A stretch of DNA of 64,000 nucleotides from Pyrocephalus nanus (taxonomy: Eukaryota; Chordata; Aves; Passeriformes; Tyrannidae), in contig CM076272.1 of NCBI GenBank assembly GCA_038380795.1, positions 4,522,001 to 4,586,000 on the forward strand, written 5' to 3'. The notes under the pieces are model-generated. The model worked only from the letters and a program-made list of their open reading frames with translations, was not told the origin of the DNA and searched no databases. The position numbers and the translations under genes are program-made. Shown here one piece after another: positions 1-12,860 of the stretch (its first letter is position 1; the number at the start of each line of letters is the position of its first letter).

Positions 1-294
1 TCCCTGCCAGCAGGGTGGAGCCAGGTGCTCCAAGGGACAGCAGGAAACAGCCTCAAACTTTGCCGGGGAGCCTGAGCTTGGATACTGGGGGAAATTTCTT
101 CAGTTAAAAGGTTGTCCAGCTCTGGCACAGGATGCCCAGGGCACTGGTGGACTCGCCACGCCTGGAGGGGTTTAAATGTCAGCTGGATGTGGCACTTGGG
201 GAGGTGGGTTAGTGGTGGCCTTGGCAGTGCTGGGGAACCATCGACTCTCTGGGATCTTAGAGGGCTTTTCCAACCTAAACAATTCCATGACTCT
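1..294 (+). repeat. CR1 LINE 3' fragment
   Basis: This is the 3' end of a CR1 retrotransposon, entering from off the window. It keeps the family's order of signatures: 'gggacagcaggaaacag', the 'ggaaatttcttcag' block, 'tggatgtggcacttgggg', 'ggccttggcagtgctgggg', and the 3' end 'cttttccaacctaaac' followed by 'attccatgact'. The first half corresponds to the carboxy-terminal end of the reverse-transcriptase ORF, which is broken here. The open frames read from it have no coding meaning. It is diverged by many substitutions and so is not a recent insertion. Confidence 0.93.
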
Positions 295-3200
295 TCGTCT
301 GTGTGTACATTATCCATCTCAAACACCTTCCCACAGACACTGTGGGCTGGGGGATGCAAAAGGAAACAGGATTTTTTTCAGGGTTGAAAACAAAAGCCAC
401 CAGCAAACATTCATACAGAGAATTTCTGATTCCAACAGGGATTTTAACTACAAGACTTACATACAGTTTCCTAATTGCTATTTAAGTTTAGCTTGTGGCT
501 GCCACAAAGCAGGTTTTGACCATGTTCCAGAAGTACACTCAAAAAATCTGTATTTTTGTTCACCAAAAATCATGAAGCAACTTCAGAAAGATCTTACATG
601 ATATTACAGTTTTGCTCAAAAATATTTCCAAGTCATCTGCACAGTTTCTCAAGAATTTACAAGCTTTAAGTAACTGTCCTATTGACCAGAGCAGTTCCCA
701 TTTTCTGTGATAGTTCAGACCACCATATTTCGTTTTTTTTAGTCGAGTGGAGTTAGCTAAATGCTGCCAGATGGCACAAACAGTTCTAAACAGACTTCCA
801 CCATAAACATTTTTTATCGATTGTTTTCCGCAAAGCAAAGTTTGAAAGCGCAAAAACACATTTAAAGGAGAGAAATCAAATTGGGTCCAGTTCTACCTTT
901 ATAGAGACAACAAAGTTAGACTTGGGGATGAAAAAGCCACAGCAATTAAATACATATCCCAGCAACGTTTCTAATTTTATCAGAAAGTTGTGAAAGGCGA
1001 ATCAGTAGTAACTTGGGAGGTAAAGGCTGAGGGAAGGCACTGCAGGGTTTACCCGGAGGGGAGGGAGAGAGGAGCTGAGCTGAAAGGACCATCAGCCACC
1101 TCCCCAGAATGGTTTATTAAAGCAAGAGCCCCAGCATCAAAGCACATGATAAATAATTAACATGCAATGCCTTTGTGATAAGGCACTGAACTTGAGCTTT
1201 CTCCTTAGGTAAATGATTTGTAAATGCAAATTTGTCCAGCTGCTCCTTTCTTGCATCAAAAGCCTGCTCAAAGATAGCATTTATGAGCTTTTTGCCAAAT
1301 ATTTACACCATCTTAATCAGGTTCTGAGTCATGTATGTGCTCACTGGTAACCTAAAATGCAGGTCAGTTACAATAACAAAAATTTAAGGGTTTGGGTCTT
1401 TTAAAAGCTGTTTTTTGCCTATCAGTCTATCCAGACACACACTTTCACCTTCCCCCATTCACAGAGAGCAGTAACACACCCACTGAGACATTTCCAGCCA
1501 CCTTCGACCCACCTTTCCCCCCCACGCACACCAGAACACTCGGAAGCCAAGTATTATATCTTTTAGAATAAAAGCATGTAGGAAATGACACCTCAGAATG
1601 AAATTACACCTACACAGCCAGCACTGAAGGCCGTGTTAGAGCCCTGGAAGGGCACATGAGGAACTGCAGCATGAGCGGGGATGTTTCTGATTCCAACTGC
1701 TCTGAGAGTCTGCACAAATGTAACAGTCACTGTCCAAAAAGGCAAAAAAATGAATTAAATGTGGCTCTGCTTTGACAGTGATACCCACTTTGGGCAGCAT
1801 CCAACACGTGCCTATCAATCCCTAGGGAAACTGCCTGAAGAGGAATTCTCCAGGTGATGAAGCAAAAGGTGTTCTTGGTATTAGAATTCCAAAACTGTGC
1901 CTAAAAAGCTGTAACAGCTTCCCAATAACAGCAATATTGCTGCTCACTGGCAGAGAACAGGTAACAGCTCCTCGCCCACCGGCCCCTCTGGAGGCCCTGG
2001 AGGAATATGAAGTCCTGGTGCTGAAGCCACTAATAAGAACCTCTGAAAGAAATGGGTGAGAACACCCAGGACAGTTTCCTGGCCACGAGGGAACAGACCA
2101 TGACCCCAACTCCAGCACCTCCTTTCAGGTGTTCAGAGCGATGCCATGACCTGGACATTGCAGTTTTCCAACGGTCTGTGGTAAGAGGCAATGCCAGACA
2201 AGGACCACACAGCCAGGAAGAGGGAATTATGATGCATGCATCCACCTCTCCATCGCTGAAACCAAATCCTACCTGTTTTTCTGACACCTTAGGACAGACT
2301 TAAATCCGTCTGAGTTCCTTGAGGGCATTTTGTCACTTAAAAAACCATTTCCTGGTTTTGTTACAAGAGTCACACAAGTTTTTAAAGAAAAGACACACAT
2401 TTTCAATCTTTCAATCTTAGGGCCACTGATATAAACCAACAACTTAACGTGCAAAGCATTTTTTCTTAACACAACTGACATCCAACACTGCACAAGTTAC
2501 AAGAAACAAGATGCCAGCAACACAGGTAGTTCACTGAATATGTTGTGATTTGAGCTTCAGTTGACCAATTTGAGCCAGCTGCTCTGCATCCCAAAGGAAT
2601 CCCAGTCAAGACAGGCAGTGAGTCCAGCTCTGCATTTGGTAATAATTCCACCAGGCACTCAGTACCACCAGTAGCTGTGAGGCAGAATCTACAAAGGCCA
2701 ATTATTATTTTCTTTCTTTTAAATGCACAGTGTCACCTCCTCTCCTCCATTCAAGCACTCACACAACAACAACCAACAGCCCTTCAGCACACAACTTAAG
2801 AATGATAAAGTTACTCACATTACAGGAGCTAAATTAGATTTAAGCAATCAATAGGCTCCATATATATATTCATCTGTAATAACAAACGTGCAGTTGACAA
2901 TCTTTCAATGTCTTCTGCAGACACAAGAATGACCTGCATAGGCTAAACTTGGGGAAATTTTTTTTTTTTTTAACATCATGAGATAAAATAAAGGCAAAAA
3001 TTTATTTCTTACAGGTCCTTGTTTCAAAAAATAAGCAAAGGACGCACTTTGAAAATGCTACACTAAAGTAACAAAGTCTGGGCAGGATGTGGAAGCAAAG
3101 ATGAAATTCCAAAGCACAGGTTCAAGCTCTGCTCTGGAGTCACAACCAGGGGTAACCCCGCAGTAACTTCCAGAGTGAACAACAAACAGGATAAACCAAA

Positions 3201-5664
3201 TTGCACAGGTTGATCAGACCCAGCACGGACATTTTCAGCTGCCATCACTGCTGCCTTTCTCCCTTTATGCTGTTTCCTCAGGGAAATGAGAAACTGGCAA
3301 CAACAGTGAAGAAAACAACTGGAAAACGTTACCTCAGCAAACCAGCATTTCAGACCTTGGGCTGTCAGTGCTGTTACCACAAGCACACGAGATTCCAGTC
3401 AAGCTGAGCCAGGAAAGCCTTTAACTAGCACTGCCTAGAATGCAGAATCTACCAGATCCTGCTCTGGATGCCTCTGATGGCTGGTTCTCCTCCTTCGACA
3501 TCCAGAAATCGACTTCTCTCCCCTCCAGAAGCCTCAGATGAGAAATATGAAAACCTCCATTCCCATGCTGTGGTGTTGCCTTGTGGATTCTGCCTCCTTA
3601 TTATAGGCCAGTCTGACAATATTGACATCACCTCCAAGGAATACTCCGTGTCTGCACTCACAACACACTGAGAGGGGAAGAACACGGATTTACACTCAAT
3701 GGCACAACTGGAAAACCTCAGCAGTTCCACGAGGACACTCCATTTTCTGTAGCTATGGCTTGTGGGGGTTTTCTTTTATCCACTTCTCGAAAAAGTTACA
3801 CAAAACCGCAGCACAAATGGTTACCAAATGACTGCAGATATCTAAGCCATCCATCTCTGACCTCACAGTATCCAGACTTTTTTCCAAAACTACCATAACT
3901 TCAAATAAGGAGATAAGTAAAAAGAATCCATAGCAACAAAAGAACAACTACAGAACCTAAAATTAAGGCTCTGAAGCAAACAAGTACATGTGAAGATTTG
4001 GATAAATAAGCTATTTAACACTTCAAACAGAAGACAAGTCGTGTCAGATTCTAGAAAAGGAAGCAACCTGGGAAAATGATGAGGGAGGGCTGTCCCACCC
4101 AAAATCTGCGGTGCACTCTCTAATAGCCCTTAATCCTAATAAAAATAGTGTCCCATAAAATGTGTTGAATTTGCTGTTGCAAACAAGTAAGAAAAGCCTG
4201 CTGTGCTTTCAGATATAACCCCCGGGACCGTCCCTTTATCGGCAGCCACACAAGTCCCAGGGTGCATTGTACCCTTGCGATGCTTGGTACAGGTGGGTCT
4301 GTCAGCCTTAATCGTTTCTACCTTTTAGTGTCTCCTGAGCCATTAAACCAGCTGGCAGTGTCCTCAGCTGGGGGTTGGTTTGGCTGCCAAGGGTGCTTCC
4401 CACGTCCCTTCACTTCCACATTGTCACACTGCACAACATCTCTGAGTTTTTCTTACACTCCCAGCCAGGTTTCCATTCAGTGTTATCCTTACAGGATTTC
4501 ATTACTGGTACAGGGATGATTTTGCAAGTCCTGGCCCCCAAAAGCTGCAATGCAGCTGTTAGAAATGATATTCCACACAAGGCAATCATCATTAATCGAG
4601 GTTCCCTCTGGACTTCAGCAAGTGAGCAGGGAGTGCATCCAAAGAGCTGCCAGGCCTGTGTCCTTTCCTGAAACTGTAACCTGTTGGGCAATTTTGCATT
4701 TCTTTCCTCAGGAATGGGTATTTTAAGATGAAACCTGTAGCTTTATTACTACTTCAAAACCAGACAAACAAATGAGGTTCCAGCGTGGGAAAAAAGTAAC
4801 AAACCAAAACCGTAATTAAAGCTGAATTGAGAATTCATTACCAATCTGAAGATAAACTTTTATGAAACATTTTATTACCAAATTCATTGCAAAACAATAA
4901 TGCTCACTTTCTGTCAAGTTTCAGTCTGTAGATCTGGAATCTATACGCTGTAATACATCATCATATTAAATGTTAAAATGGTGACATGAGACACATGGTG
5001 TGTTTTGCTCACAGTGTTTTTCACACTCATATTTTAAGCCAATCTCTCCCCCCACCAATACAGCAGTCTGGCTTCCCTGTGCTCATGTCTCCCTCTCCCT
5101 TCTGCCAGCATAAGGACTGATACAGGAGCACGGCAGAGCACGGAACTGACTCAATCCTCTCCATCCTCCACAAACACTCAGCAAAGCCAATGGAAGGGCA
5201 CAGCACACAGGTCCCCCTCCTTGCAGCGGCACTGCCCGCCTGAAACACCGAAACTAAACACCAAAATAGGATTAACATTTGGCTACAACTTCATCTGAGC
5301 TGTGTCTCCTATCTGCCCAAGCACATTTCTCATAAAAGATTCACAAATCGATAGCGAAATACCTGGATTTTCTGGAAGGTGAGCACCGACAGTCCAGCAC
5401 TGAGAACTCCAATTCCAAAGGCACTGGAGCGTCCTACGGACTGCTGAAGTGTCCTGTCACAGCAAAAGCCATCTCTGGATGCAGTTTTCTTTATTTCCAG
5501 CTCTTTTATAATCCCTCCCTTGCCTGTTTTCCAATAGGAACATTTGGCTTTATAAATTGCTTTTGGAAGTATTTCATCTCCTTGTTAACACCCAGCTCTC
5601 CTCTCTGCTGTGTACAACACGGCAACAGCCCCTGCTTTCAAGCAATTATTTCATTATTTACAAG
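295..5664. other. Single-copy AT-rich DNA, probably intron 1
   Basis: No exon, RNA gene or clear transposon was found here. The sequence is AT-rich, with short homopolymers (a T run near 2,959-2,973) and a short TA run near 2,862-2,870. If the exon at 12,062-12,167 is real, this stretch is part of the first intron of that minus-strand gene. The block at about 1,090-1,390 is rich in TAAT-type motifs and contains an octamer ATGCAAAT at 1,224-1,231. It could be a conserved element, but that cannot be judged from one genome. All open frames here are under 110 codons and show no domain. Confidence 0.55.
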
Positions 5665-5772
5665 ACACGTGGATGTGGCACTTGGAGATCTGGGTTAGTG
5701 ATGGACTGGGCAGTGCTATAACACTTTGCAATACTCAAGAGCTTTTAAAAGCCATGACAGGTCTCATGACTG
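5665..5772 (+). repeat. Eroded CR1 3' scrap
   Basis: About 100 bases of decayed CR1 3' end. 'gtggatgtggcacttgg', 'gggttagtgatggactggg' and 'cagtgct' are recognisable, then an altered tail with 'aagagcttttaaaagccatgac' in place of the usual 'agaggtcttttccaacctaaac' (both contain small differences). It is the only CR1 trace I see between 295 and 22,000, and it is much more diverged than the copy at position 1. Confidence 0.7.
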
Positions 5773-8700
5773 AATTGACTTTTTAGCAGCCTGTTCTACC
5801 TTTAGAAGGAGGAATTTGTGGCTCTCCCTTCCTCCCTACAGTTACATTGTGAGGTTTCAACTCATGAACCGCAGAGCCGTGTTAAGAGGAGATGTTCAGG
5901 CTCATTAACTACAGAGGAAAACTGAGAAAGATGAAGCTTATACAGGGGCTCGATTCCATCTCAGCCCAACTGGAAGCAAGCTGTGGGACCACTACACTAA
6001 AAACTCGAGGACAAAAAAAAACCTGGAAGTTGCCTCCAAGTGCTCAAGTCTGTTAGTAAGAGCAGAACACAAAGGTGGCTCTGCCAAAAGGAAAATAAAA
6101 GAGGAATCAACAACACAATCAGAGCTACAGCTCTCACTTCCAAGTCAACATAGTGAGAAGTGCTGTTATAAATATATAGAAAAATACTGTATGTATTCTT
6201 GGTGTCATATAAACATGAAGACAAACTGAGAGTTACCATGACTCAGACATCATAGTGAAGAACACATGAAATAAAGCAAAACCCTTCTAGGAAAGCACCC
6301 ATTAACAACTGTCTGGAAGCCACATGTAGATTATTAAATAAATGGAAGCTGTAGAAAAGCACAGTGTCTGTTCAAAAATAGATCAAGTCTAACTCAGGTA
6401 TGTTAATAGACAAGAAACACCAGTTAAGCCTCCACTGGTCCAACCTCCAGGTCAGCAGCAACACTGGACACATGTCAGAAGAGTTAAAAACACATCAAAC
6501 AAGGTAAATTTATCAAAGTATCATAACAATAATGGCAGACAACTGAGCTGGCTACTGACACATGCTTTGACCCACTGTCACAAAACGTGACAGCCTCAAG
6601 ACATCCAAGACAGATATCAGATAAAAACAAGGTGAAATATATTGAGAGTCCATGTATATGAGGTAGAATTAAAGACTCTCAGAAGTTATCCATCCTTCTG
6701 TGCCAAAGAGAAACTTTAAAAACACAAATAGGTGGTAAAGCCCAACAGAGCTTTACTGATGGAACACTGGAACCCCAAAGGACATGAAGGGTGTAGGTGA
6801 CTAGAAAACCAGGAGAGTGAAATTTTAGGGATCAGTGGGCAGAATCACAAAAACTTGTGTTTTTAAGGGAATAGTAAAATAAAACATAAGAAAACACAAT
6901 ATGATTCCCTCCTGTATGAGTAATTTCATTAAAATCTTACCTACCAGCTACGAAGGACAGCAATATATTCAATTCTCTGAACAGACAGATGAATTAGTGG
7001 GTAATTTAATCACAGAACAGTTTTTCCCCTTTTAAAATATCTCTGGACAAAAACTTTATGACCAGAGGATACCAAAAATTACCATCAAGTTGCTACGTTT
7101 TGATGTGACCAAAAAAAACTGACTCAGCAAAATCCAAGCTATCAAAACCCAGGCACGTGAGCCAACACCTCTGCAGTGCACTAAGAAAAAGAAGATCAAT
7201 AGATTAAAGAAAATGAAAGTGAAGAAATTCAGGATAAGCAGAAGCTCTGAATGCCTTCAGTGGTATCCAGCAGCAAGGCAGCTGCACCAACAGCTTCCCA
7301 GCACAGCAAAGTCCCTGCTAACGTGGGCACAACACCACGTTTGCAGGGGGAGAAGCTCTCTGATGTACAATTCACTGGTTCTGGAACAGCCTCACTCAAG
7401 ACAAAGTTTCCTCCTGAATTACTGTGAATGTAAGAGGAACAGGAGAATAAAGCACTGTCACACCACAGATGCCCAGTCCCTTCCTTGCCAGAACCACCAC
7501 ACTCAGTCCTGGTCATGCCACAGCAAGCAAACCAAAGCTGAACGGGGAAAGTTCAGAGGCTGCAAATAAAAATCACTGAACACCACAAAAAATGACCTCA
7601 GTTTATGTATTTGGCACCCAGTGAGTTCCCAAGGTAGGCAGTCCCTTGTGAACAGAACCTTTAGGGACTTGGTTGTCTTTTTTTCCTACCAGTATGTCCA
7701 TTTCCAAAACATCCAGAAGCAACAAGTGGAATGATGGTTTAGTCACAGCGTAAAAAAAAAAAGAAAATTCCTTTTTCTTTACAGTAATTTGCTACTTAAG
7801 CAGATTGTTAACAGGATATGAAATGATTTTCATTAAACTTTAAATCTCTTCACTTTCTACAACTCAAACACCTCATGGTTGTTACATACTCCAGGGAACT
7901 ACCCACAGTCCCAAGGAAGTTTAGCAGCAGAACACTGCCAATTCCTTCACTGCCTTCAGGAAGGGCAGATTTACTAAGAAAAAACAGAACTGTTCTAACT
8001 GATGCGAAAAGGATTTATCACTAATTGATAATCTAGTTAATTTTGTAAAATTAAGATACTCTTCAGCATGAATGAAAATGGTAAAAAACCCTGAAAATTA
8101 AAGCACCTAATAGACCGTATAAAGCTGGGTTTCAGTTTTCCTAGAGAATCCTGTAACTATACACATACAAATCGTGCTTATCTATTTATATGGAATTAAT
8201 CAGGATTACCACTTTCATCCTGGCAATTTCACTGGAGGCTGAAATCAATAGCATTCAATCACTAAAATATGACTGTTGTTTCCACGCTGCTGAGGAATTT
8301 TCTCTATTAAGAACAATTTTGCCTTTTTTAAACTCAACAGCCTCAGGCATTATATTTAAATACTGGAGGCACAGAAGTGTATTTCATCAGGACAATCCAA
8401 AGCAGCACCCCCTGAGTGCCTGGGACTGTTTCCTCTCCACTGGCTGACACCCCAACACTAGAACAGATTCCTGCTAGGAAACCAGCATTAATTAGTGATT
8501 AGCAACAACTCCAGCTGTATCTCCTCGTAGGCAATGCCAAGTGACACTTAAGGCATCCTGCATCAATAAAGCCACTGCCTGTTTAGAAAAGTTGGCTACA
8601 AACACATCGGCAACATTTCATACACCAAGTTGTCCTCAGGAAACTGGTGATGGCACAAAAACTCACTTTCAACCCCCCCCTCACACTCAGGCTGATGTTG

Positions 8701-11655
8701 CCCAAGTCAAATGTTTTTATAGCTCAAAAGCAAAGGTTAGGAAACATTTTGTATTGCTCTTTGTGGAGTTTTCCTAAACTCCCACTCCGTTTCCACACAC
8801 TTATCACCCTCCTCCTCTCGGCCAGGCAGCAAACTCCAGTTAGGTGCCTGCAGAGTCTTCAGACCTCTCTGCAAACCTTTGCTTGAGGGTTAATGTCATG
8901 TGAATCACAAGGGCATTTTATCACCAGGAACAACCAAATACTCTTGTTTATACATGGAAATATCTACCATATGTAAGTTCCTTACTCAAACTGATACGTT
9001 TGCACGAGGTAACTGAGCCAAGGGATTTTTTTTTTTTTATTTTATGACGCTTTTTGTTTGCTGCTTTTCCCTGTGATAAACATTAGGCACAGGTGTGTAC
9101 ACACACCTGACAGCTTTTAAACTGAAGTGTTAGTTTATTAGGAAAGCTTCGCAAGCCACTCAGGTAATTCTCTCAGATGACTAATGAACGTGCAGTGCAA
9201 AAGCCAAGCAACCTGTCCATATGGAACGGGAATATCAAGCGGAGAGACGGTGCTTGGGATGTAACCGAGACCTGAATATTTCTGCTCTATTTTTAACTGG
9301 CGATATAATTAGAAATAATCAAGCAGCACACACCAAACAGAAACAAATGACAACCTGCTGTTTCCAGGGACCCCAAACGATCTGTGCTCCATCTCCAGCC
9401 CCCCAGGACGAGCATCCCCGGCAGCAGCATCTGGGAGTGGTTCCCACCACGCCTCTCACAGACCCCTTCGGTCCTGGGCACCTCATGCAGCTCCAGGCCC
9501 ACCAATTGCTAACTCTGTTCCACTGGGACTTCCCAAACTGGCAGTTTATCCTCTCACAACAAAATACATATCGATTCCAAGGACTTTGAGAACACCAGGG
9601 AGAGACAGAACAAATTTCCTGCTTTTGAATAATCTCATTTGCAATCTTAATGGTGTATACAGGCTATCACAGCTTTCCTGTTAAAAATTGACACCAACTT
9701 CATTTTTATTCCCAATAATGCAATCCCATATTGATCCAAGTTTATACATAAATCTCAACTCAGTAACAAACAGTCAAGATTCAGCAGTTAGATTTAACAA
9801 AACAGGCAAGATTTAGCTTAATTTGATGCTTCTTCCTGATATCCTTGGTTTTACTCCCTTAGCTAAGTGAAACATTGTCCTAACTCTAAAATCAGTATCT
9901 CATCTCACCATATCTGCAAATCAACCGACCAGACTGGAAACACACTAATGTTTGCAGATACACAAATAAATGAAGTTATACAGCTTTTTTTTTCCTAAAA
10001 TAATTCAGCTGCACTCTTTTCTTCTTCAGAGAGCAATGACCAGCTATTTATAGATGGGATCAAATGTCCCTCCAACACACACAGCTCCATACAAAGAACA
10101 TGGGCTTCCAAATCTGCAACTTCTGCTCATTTAGGGCATTTTTATCCACACCAAAAGGCCAGCGTGGTGGGGTTTTGCATTAAACCCCCCCGTTCTGGGC
10201 ATGGCAAGCAGCACTTCCCTCCTGACGCATAGCTGGGAGTCTCACAGCTGGAACTCCACCTGGACCTACAAACCTGGTGTTCCTCTGCCTCTCCAGCCCC
10301 TGGCACCACCCTCAGGAGGCTCTTCCCAACATCCTAAAGAGATGAAGCTTCACCCAAAGCAAGGGACAGAAGACATGCCACTGTCACCCTCACATCTGAA
10401 ACACCAAGGGGAGCACTTTCATGCCATGGAACATCTCTGCCCGACTCTCTCTCCTATGAGAAGGAAGGGACTTGCAAGTCTCCATACCTTGTGACAGTAG
10501 AGAAGTATTTGGAACATCCCTTATTGAAGAAAAAACAGAAGCAATCAGGTAGAAATAGTGTGAATTAAGATGAAGTTCACCCACCACACGAGTATCTCAT
10601 CTCCACTGAGAACCGAGAGAGCCTCTACCACCCTCAGGGAGGGAAAGGCCAGCTCCTGGTCCTTACCAGGGATCCCACAGGACAGCGCCCATGGACACGG
10701 CATAAAGCACCTTCCACAGGAGAGAAACAGAGATTCCCATATTTCCACAATGCTACTTCTAAATTCCTGCTCCAGTGCAGGTTTTATTCCCTATTGTTTC
10801 AGCACATCACTCCCCCTTTGCAGACTTAATTCACATATTTGGCTCCAACAGACAGAACTTCACCTACCAATTTGATTTCCTCAAACCACAAAGAATTATT
10901 TTAAACTAGCAAAGAACAACCAACACAACCATAACACCAGTGAGGTGTTAGGAGAGCAGGAATACCAGAGAAGAATCATCACAGGGCAAGATATTAAACA
11001 TCAAAAAGTATTTTGTCTACTTTGTAGGTCTTTGAATCCTACTACAATATTTAAAAAAGAAAAAAAATCTGCTTCAGGCCTGGAATCTGCAAAGCTTAGA
11101 GTGTGTAAGAGAATAAATAAATATATTCCCTGTCAACAGGAGTCAGCACACATGGTTCCATCGGTGGTGTCCAAAATGAGAACTACCACAGACATTAGTG
11201 CCTAATGTGATTTGAAACAGAACAATTACACCATTTAATATCAGAGTTCAACCATTCTTACTTTCCCAAGTTGCTAAACATCACTCACTCGACCAGCAGT
11301 TTTTTCCAAATTCCATTTGCACAGAGCTTTCTCTTAAAATACCATGATTCAATCAAATCTACACGGGATTTTTTTTTTTTTTTTAATCCCAGCGTTCAAG
11401 CCCAGATTTTCTTTCAAGCTTCCTACGAGCTTATTGCTGGCAACGAGGAAAAAAGAAGTTACTTTTTAAAGCCAGTATTTGGCAAAACGAGCAGATAACA
11501 TCGCTGCAAAGCTAGGGAGGCTTCTACAGTATTAATAGTCTCGTGGAAGGGCTTTAGAGAAAGCCTTCTCCTGCCTCACCTGGGCCAGACTGCGTTTTCC
11601 GTAGCTTATAAAGAACCGGGATTCAATCACGGATCATTAAAGGTAACAATGGTAA
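5773..11655. other. Single-copy AT-rich DNA, probably intron 1
   Basis: About 5.9 kb with no recognised exon, RNA gene or transposon. There are T homopolymers near 9,026-9,038 and 11,369-11,384. The longest open frames (118 codons on plus from 7,213 and 95 codons on minus in the same place) overlap on opposite strands and resemble no known domain, so they look like chance frames. The stretch would belong to the first intron of the gene whose first exon lies at 12,062-12,167. Confidence 0.5.
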
Positions 11656-12055
11656 AAGGTGTGAGAACGACCGCGGCTGAATCGCTGCCAGACCGCTCAT
11701 TTCTGGGCGACTGCGGCAGTTCCTAGGCAAGTTCCCCTCTGCCCACAGGTTGCCGGTACCGAGCCCGTGCCGCTCCAGCACCGCTCCCGAGCCGGGACGG
11801 AGCCGCCCGTGCCCGCCTGCCCTCGGGCGAGCCGGGAACAGGCGCACAGGTGGGGGACGCGATCGGTGTCCGCAGCCGGCGCTCCGGGTGCCCCTTGTTC
11901 GCGGGGAGGCTCCGCCGGCGCTGCCCGAGGCGCGCAGTGGCCCCTGGTGGTGCCCGCCCGGCCGGGCGGAGCGGAGCGGGCTCAGGCACCGCTCGCCCCG
12001 CCGGGGCCGCCCCCGCCCCCGGACCGCCCGCGCCCGCCGCCGGGGTGTCCCCCGC

Positions 12056-12065
12056 GCTTACCCGT
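12056..12065 (-). other. Splice donor of the first exon
   Basis: Read on the minus strand the sequence is CGG then GTAAGC, with the exon's last base at 12,062 and the intron starting at 12,061. Positions +3 to +5 (AAG) match the U1 pairing consensus, and the exon side is weaker. The continuation of the reading frame past this point is a Gly/Arg-rich run with no sense, as expected of intron. Confidence 0.55.
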
Positions 12066-12167
12066 GAGGGGACTCCGGGAGCCGCTCCGCGCGGCGGGCG
12101 CGGGCTGCGCCAGGACAAGGGCGATGCAGAGGGAGCCGAGGAGCCGCCGGGCTCTGCTCGCCGCCAT
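12062..12167 (-). CDS. First coding exon, signal-peptide protein (gene not identified)
   Basis: Minus-strand first exon, partial gene. The ATG at 12,167 has a good Kozak context (G at -3 and G at +4) and is the first ATG in its open frame. It begins MAASRARRLLG and continues with a hydrophobic core SLCIALVLA and a small-residue stretch QPAPAARSGS, which is the plan of a cleavable signal peptide: basic n-region, hydrophobic h-region, Ala-rich cleavage region near residues 20-27. The frame runs 35 full codons and one base, to a splice donor where CACGG is followed by GTAAGC, close to consensus. A signal peptide on its own exon ending in phase 1 is typical of modular secreted or membrane proteins (immunoglobulin, EGF, CUB or similar domains), so the product probably enters the secretory pathway. 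The position inside a CpG island supports a real promoter-proximal exon. The next exon was not found in the left 12 kb, so intron 1 is long. I do not recognise the gene. The chance of a false call lies in the GC-rich composition, which favours Ala and Arg codons. Confidence 0.62.
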
Positions 12168-12376
12168 CGCTCCGCTGCCCGCGCCCGGCAGCCGGGCTGC
12201 ACCCAGCGCCAGCCCCTCCCCCGGGGGGCTCCTCCTGCCTTCCTTCGCTGCCGGGCGGGCTGAGCCCCGCGGAGGCGGCGGGAGAGCAGCGGGCGGGCGG
12301 GCGGAGCGGCCGCGCTCTCTCTCCCCCTCCCTCCCTCTGTCCCTCCCTCACTCCATCGCGGGCCGGGCTCCGCCGC

Positions 12377-12398
12377 TCCCTCCCTCCCTCCCTCCCTC
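12377..12398 (+). repeat. (TCCC)n polypyrimidine tract in promoter
   Basis: A run of about five TCCC units, preceded at 12,320-12,355 by more CT-rich sequence. On the minus strand, which is the sense strand of the gene, it reads as GGGA repeats and would lie in the 5' untranslated region or core promoter. Purine/pyrimidine mirror tracts of this kind are common in CpG-island promoters. Confidence 0.75.
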
Positions 12399-12443
12399 AC
12401 ACGGACCCCGCGGGGCGCGCGCCGCCTCCCGCCCGCCCCCCGC

Positions 12444-12464
12444 CGCGCGCATGCGCGCGCGCGC
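12444..12464. repeat. Alternating CG/CA tract, Z-DNA prone
   Basis: Twenty-one bases of strictly alternating pyrimidine and purine, almost all CG steps, with one central CA/TG step that creates the palindromic NRF1 site at 12,447-12,456. Such tracts adopt left-handed Z-DNA readily under negative supercoiling. It lies about 280 bases upstream of the start codon of the minus-strand exon, where the promoter should be. Confidence 0.75.
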
Positions 12465-12860
12465 CTCCCCTCCCGCCCCCGACCCCCGCGCCAGGTGTGC
12501 GCGCGCCCGGCCACCCCCCGTCCCCAGCGCGCGCCACGGCGCCTGCGCGCGCGCGGGGGCGGGGCCGCCGCCCTCCCCTCAGGGGCACCGTCACCCCCGC
12601 ACCTTCTCCCCGTCAGGCGCTCGGGGCACGAAAGTTCCCGGGTTTTAGCGCAATAAATCTGTGTTTTCCTCTCTCTGGGACTGGCCCCGGCGTGGCTGTT
12701 GGACCTGCGTGCGCTTCACGCGTGAAAACAGGGGAAAGCGAACGTTTCGGCACCAATCCGGGTATCCTCGCTGCGTGCCGAGCCGGAGGATGTGGGAAGC
12801 GAGGACTCCCTGCGCCGTGTGCTGCTGGGAAGCGCGATCCACTACGACCGAGAAACCCAA

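Larger units (their letters stand above)
11660..12860. promoter_or_regulatory. CpG-island promoter
   Basis: Dense CpG sequence of about 1.2 kb stands out sharply from the AT-rich left flank and the roughly 45 percent GC right flank. The core, about 11,740-12,620, is very GC-rich and keeps a high CpG count, as expected of an unmethylated promoter in the germ line. It contains an exact palindromic NRF1-type site GCGCATGCGC at 12,447-12,456, a second NRF1-like GCGCCTGCGC at 12,539-12,548 and an Sp1 box GGGGGCGGGGC at 12,555-12,565. There is no TATA box where one would be expected. The first coding exon on the minus strand lies inside the island, so transcription most likely runs leftward. A divergent transcript to the right is possible, since such promoters are often bidirectional, but I see no exon to support one. 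Confidence 0.88.

Noticed and set aside
7213..7569. Plus-strand frame of 118 codons
   Set aside because: A 95-codon minus frame lies over the same bases. No domain was found and the sequence is ordinary intron-like DNA.
11723..12648. Frames of 293 codons (plus) and 263 codons (minus) in the CpG island
   Set aside because: Stops are rare in very GC-rich DNA. Both products are Arg/Pro/Ala-rich low-complexity sequence, they overlap each other and run through the promoter. Only the short minus-strand signal-peptide frame has splice and Kozak support.
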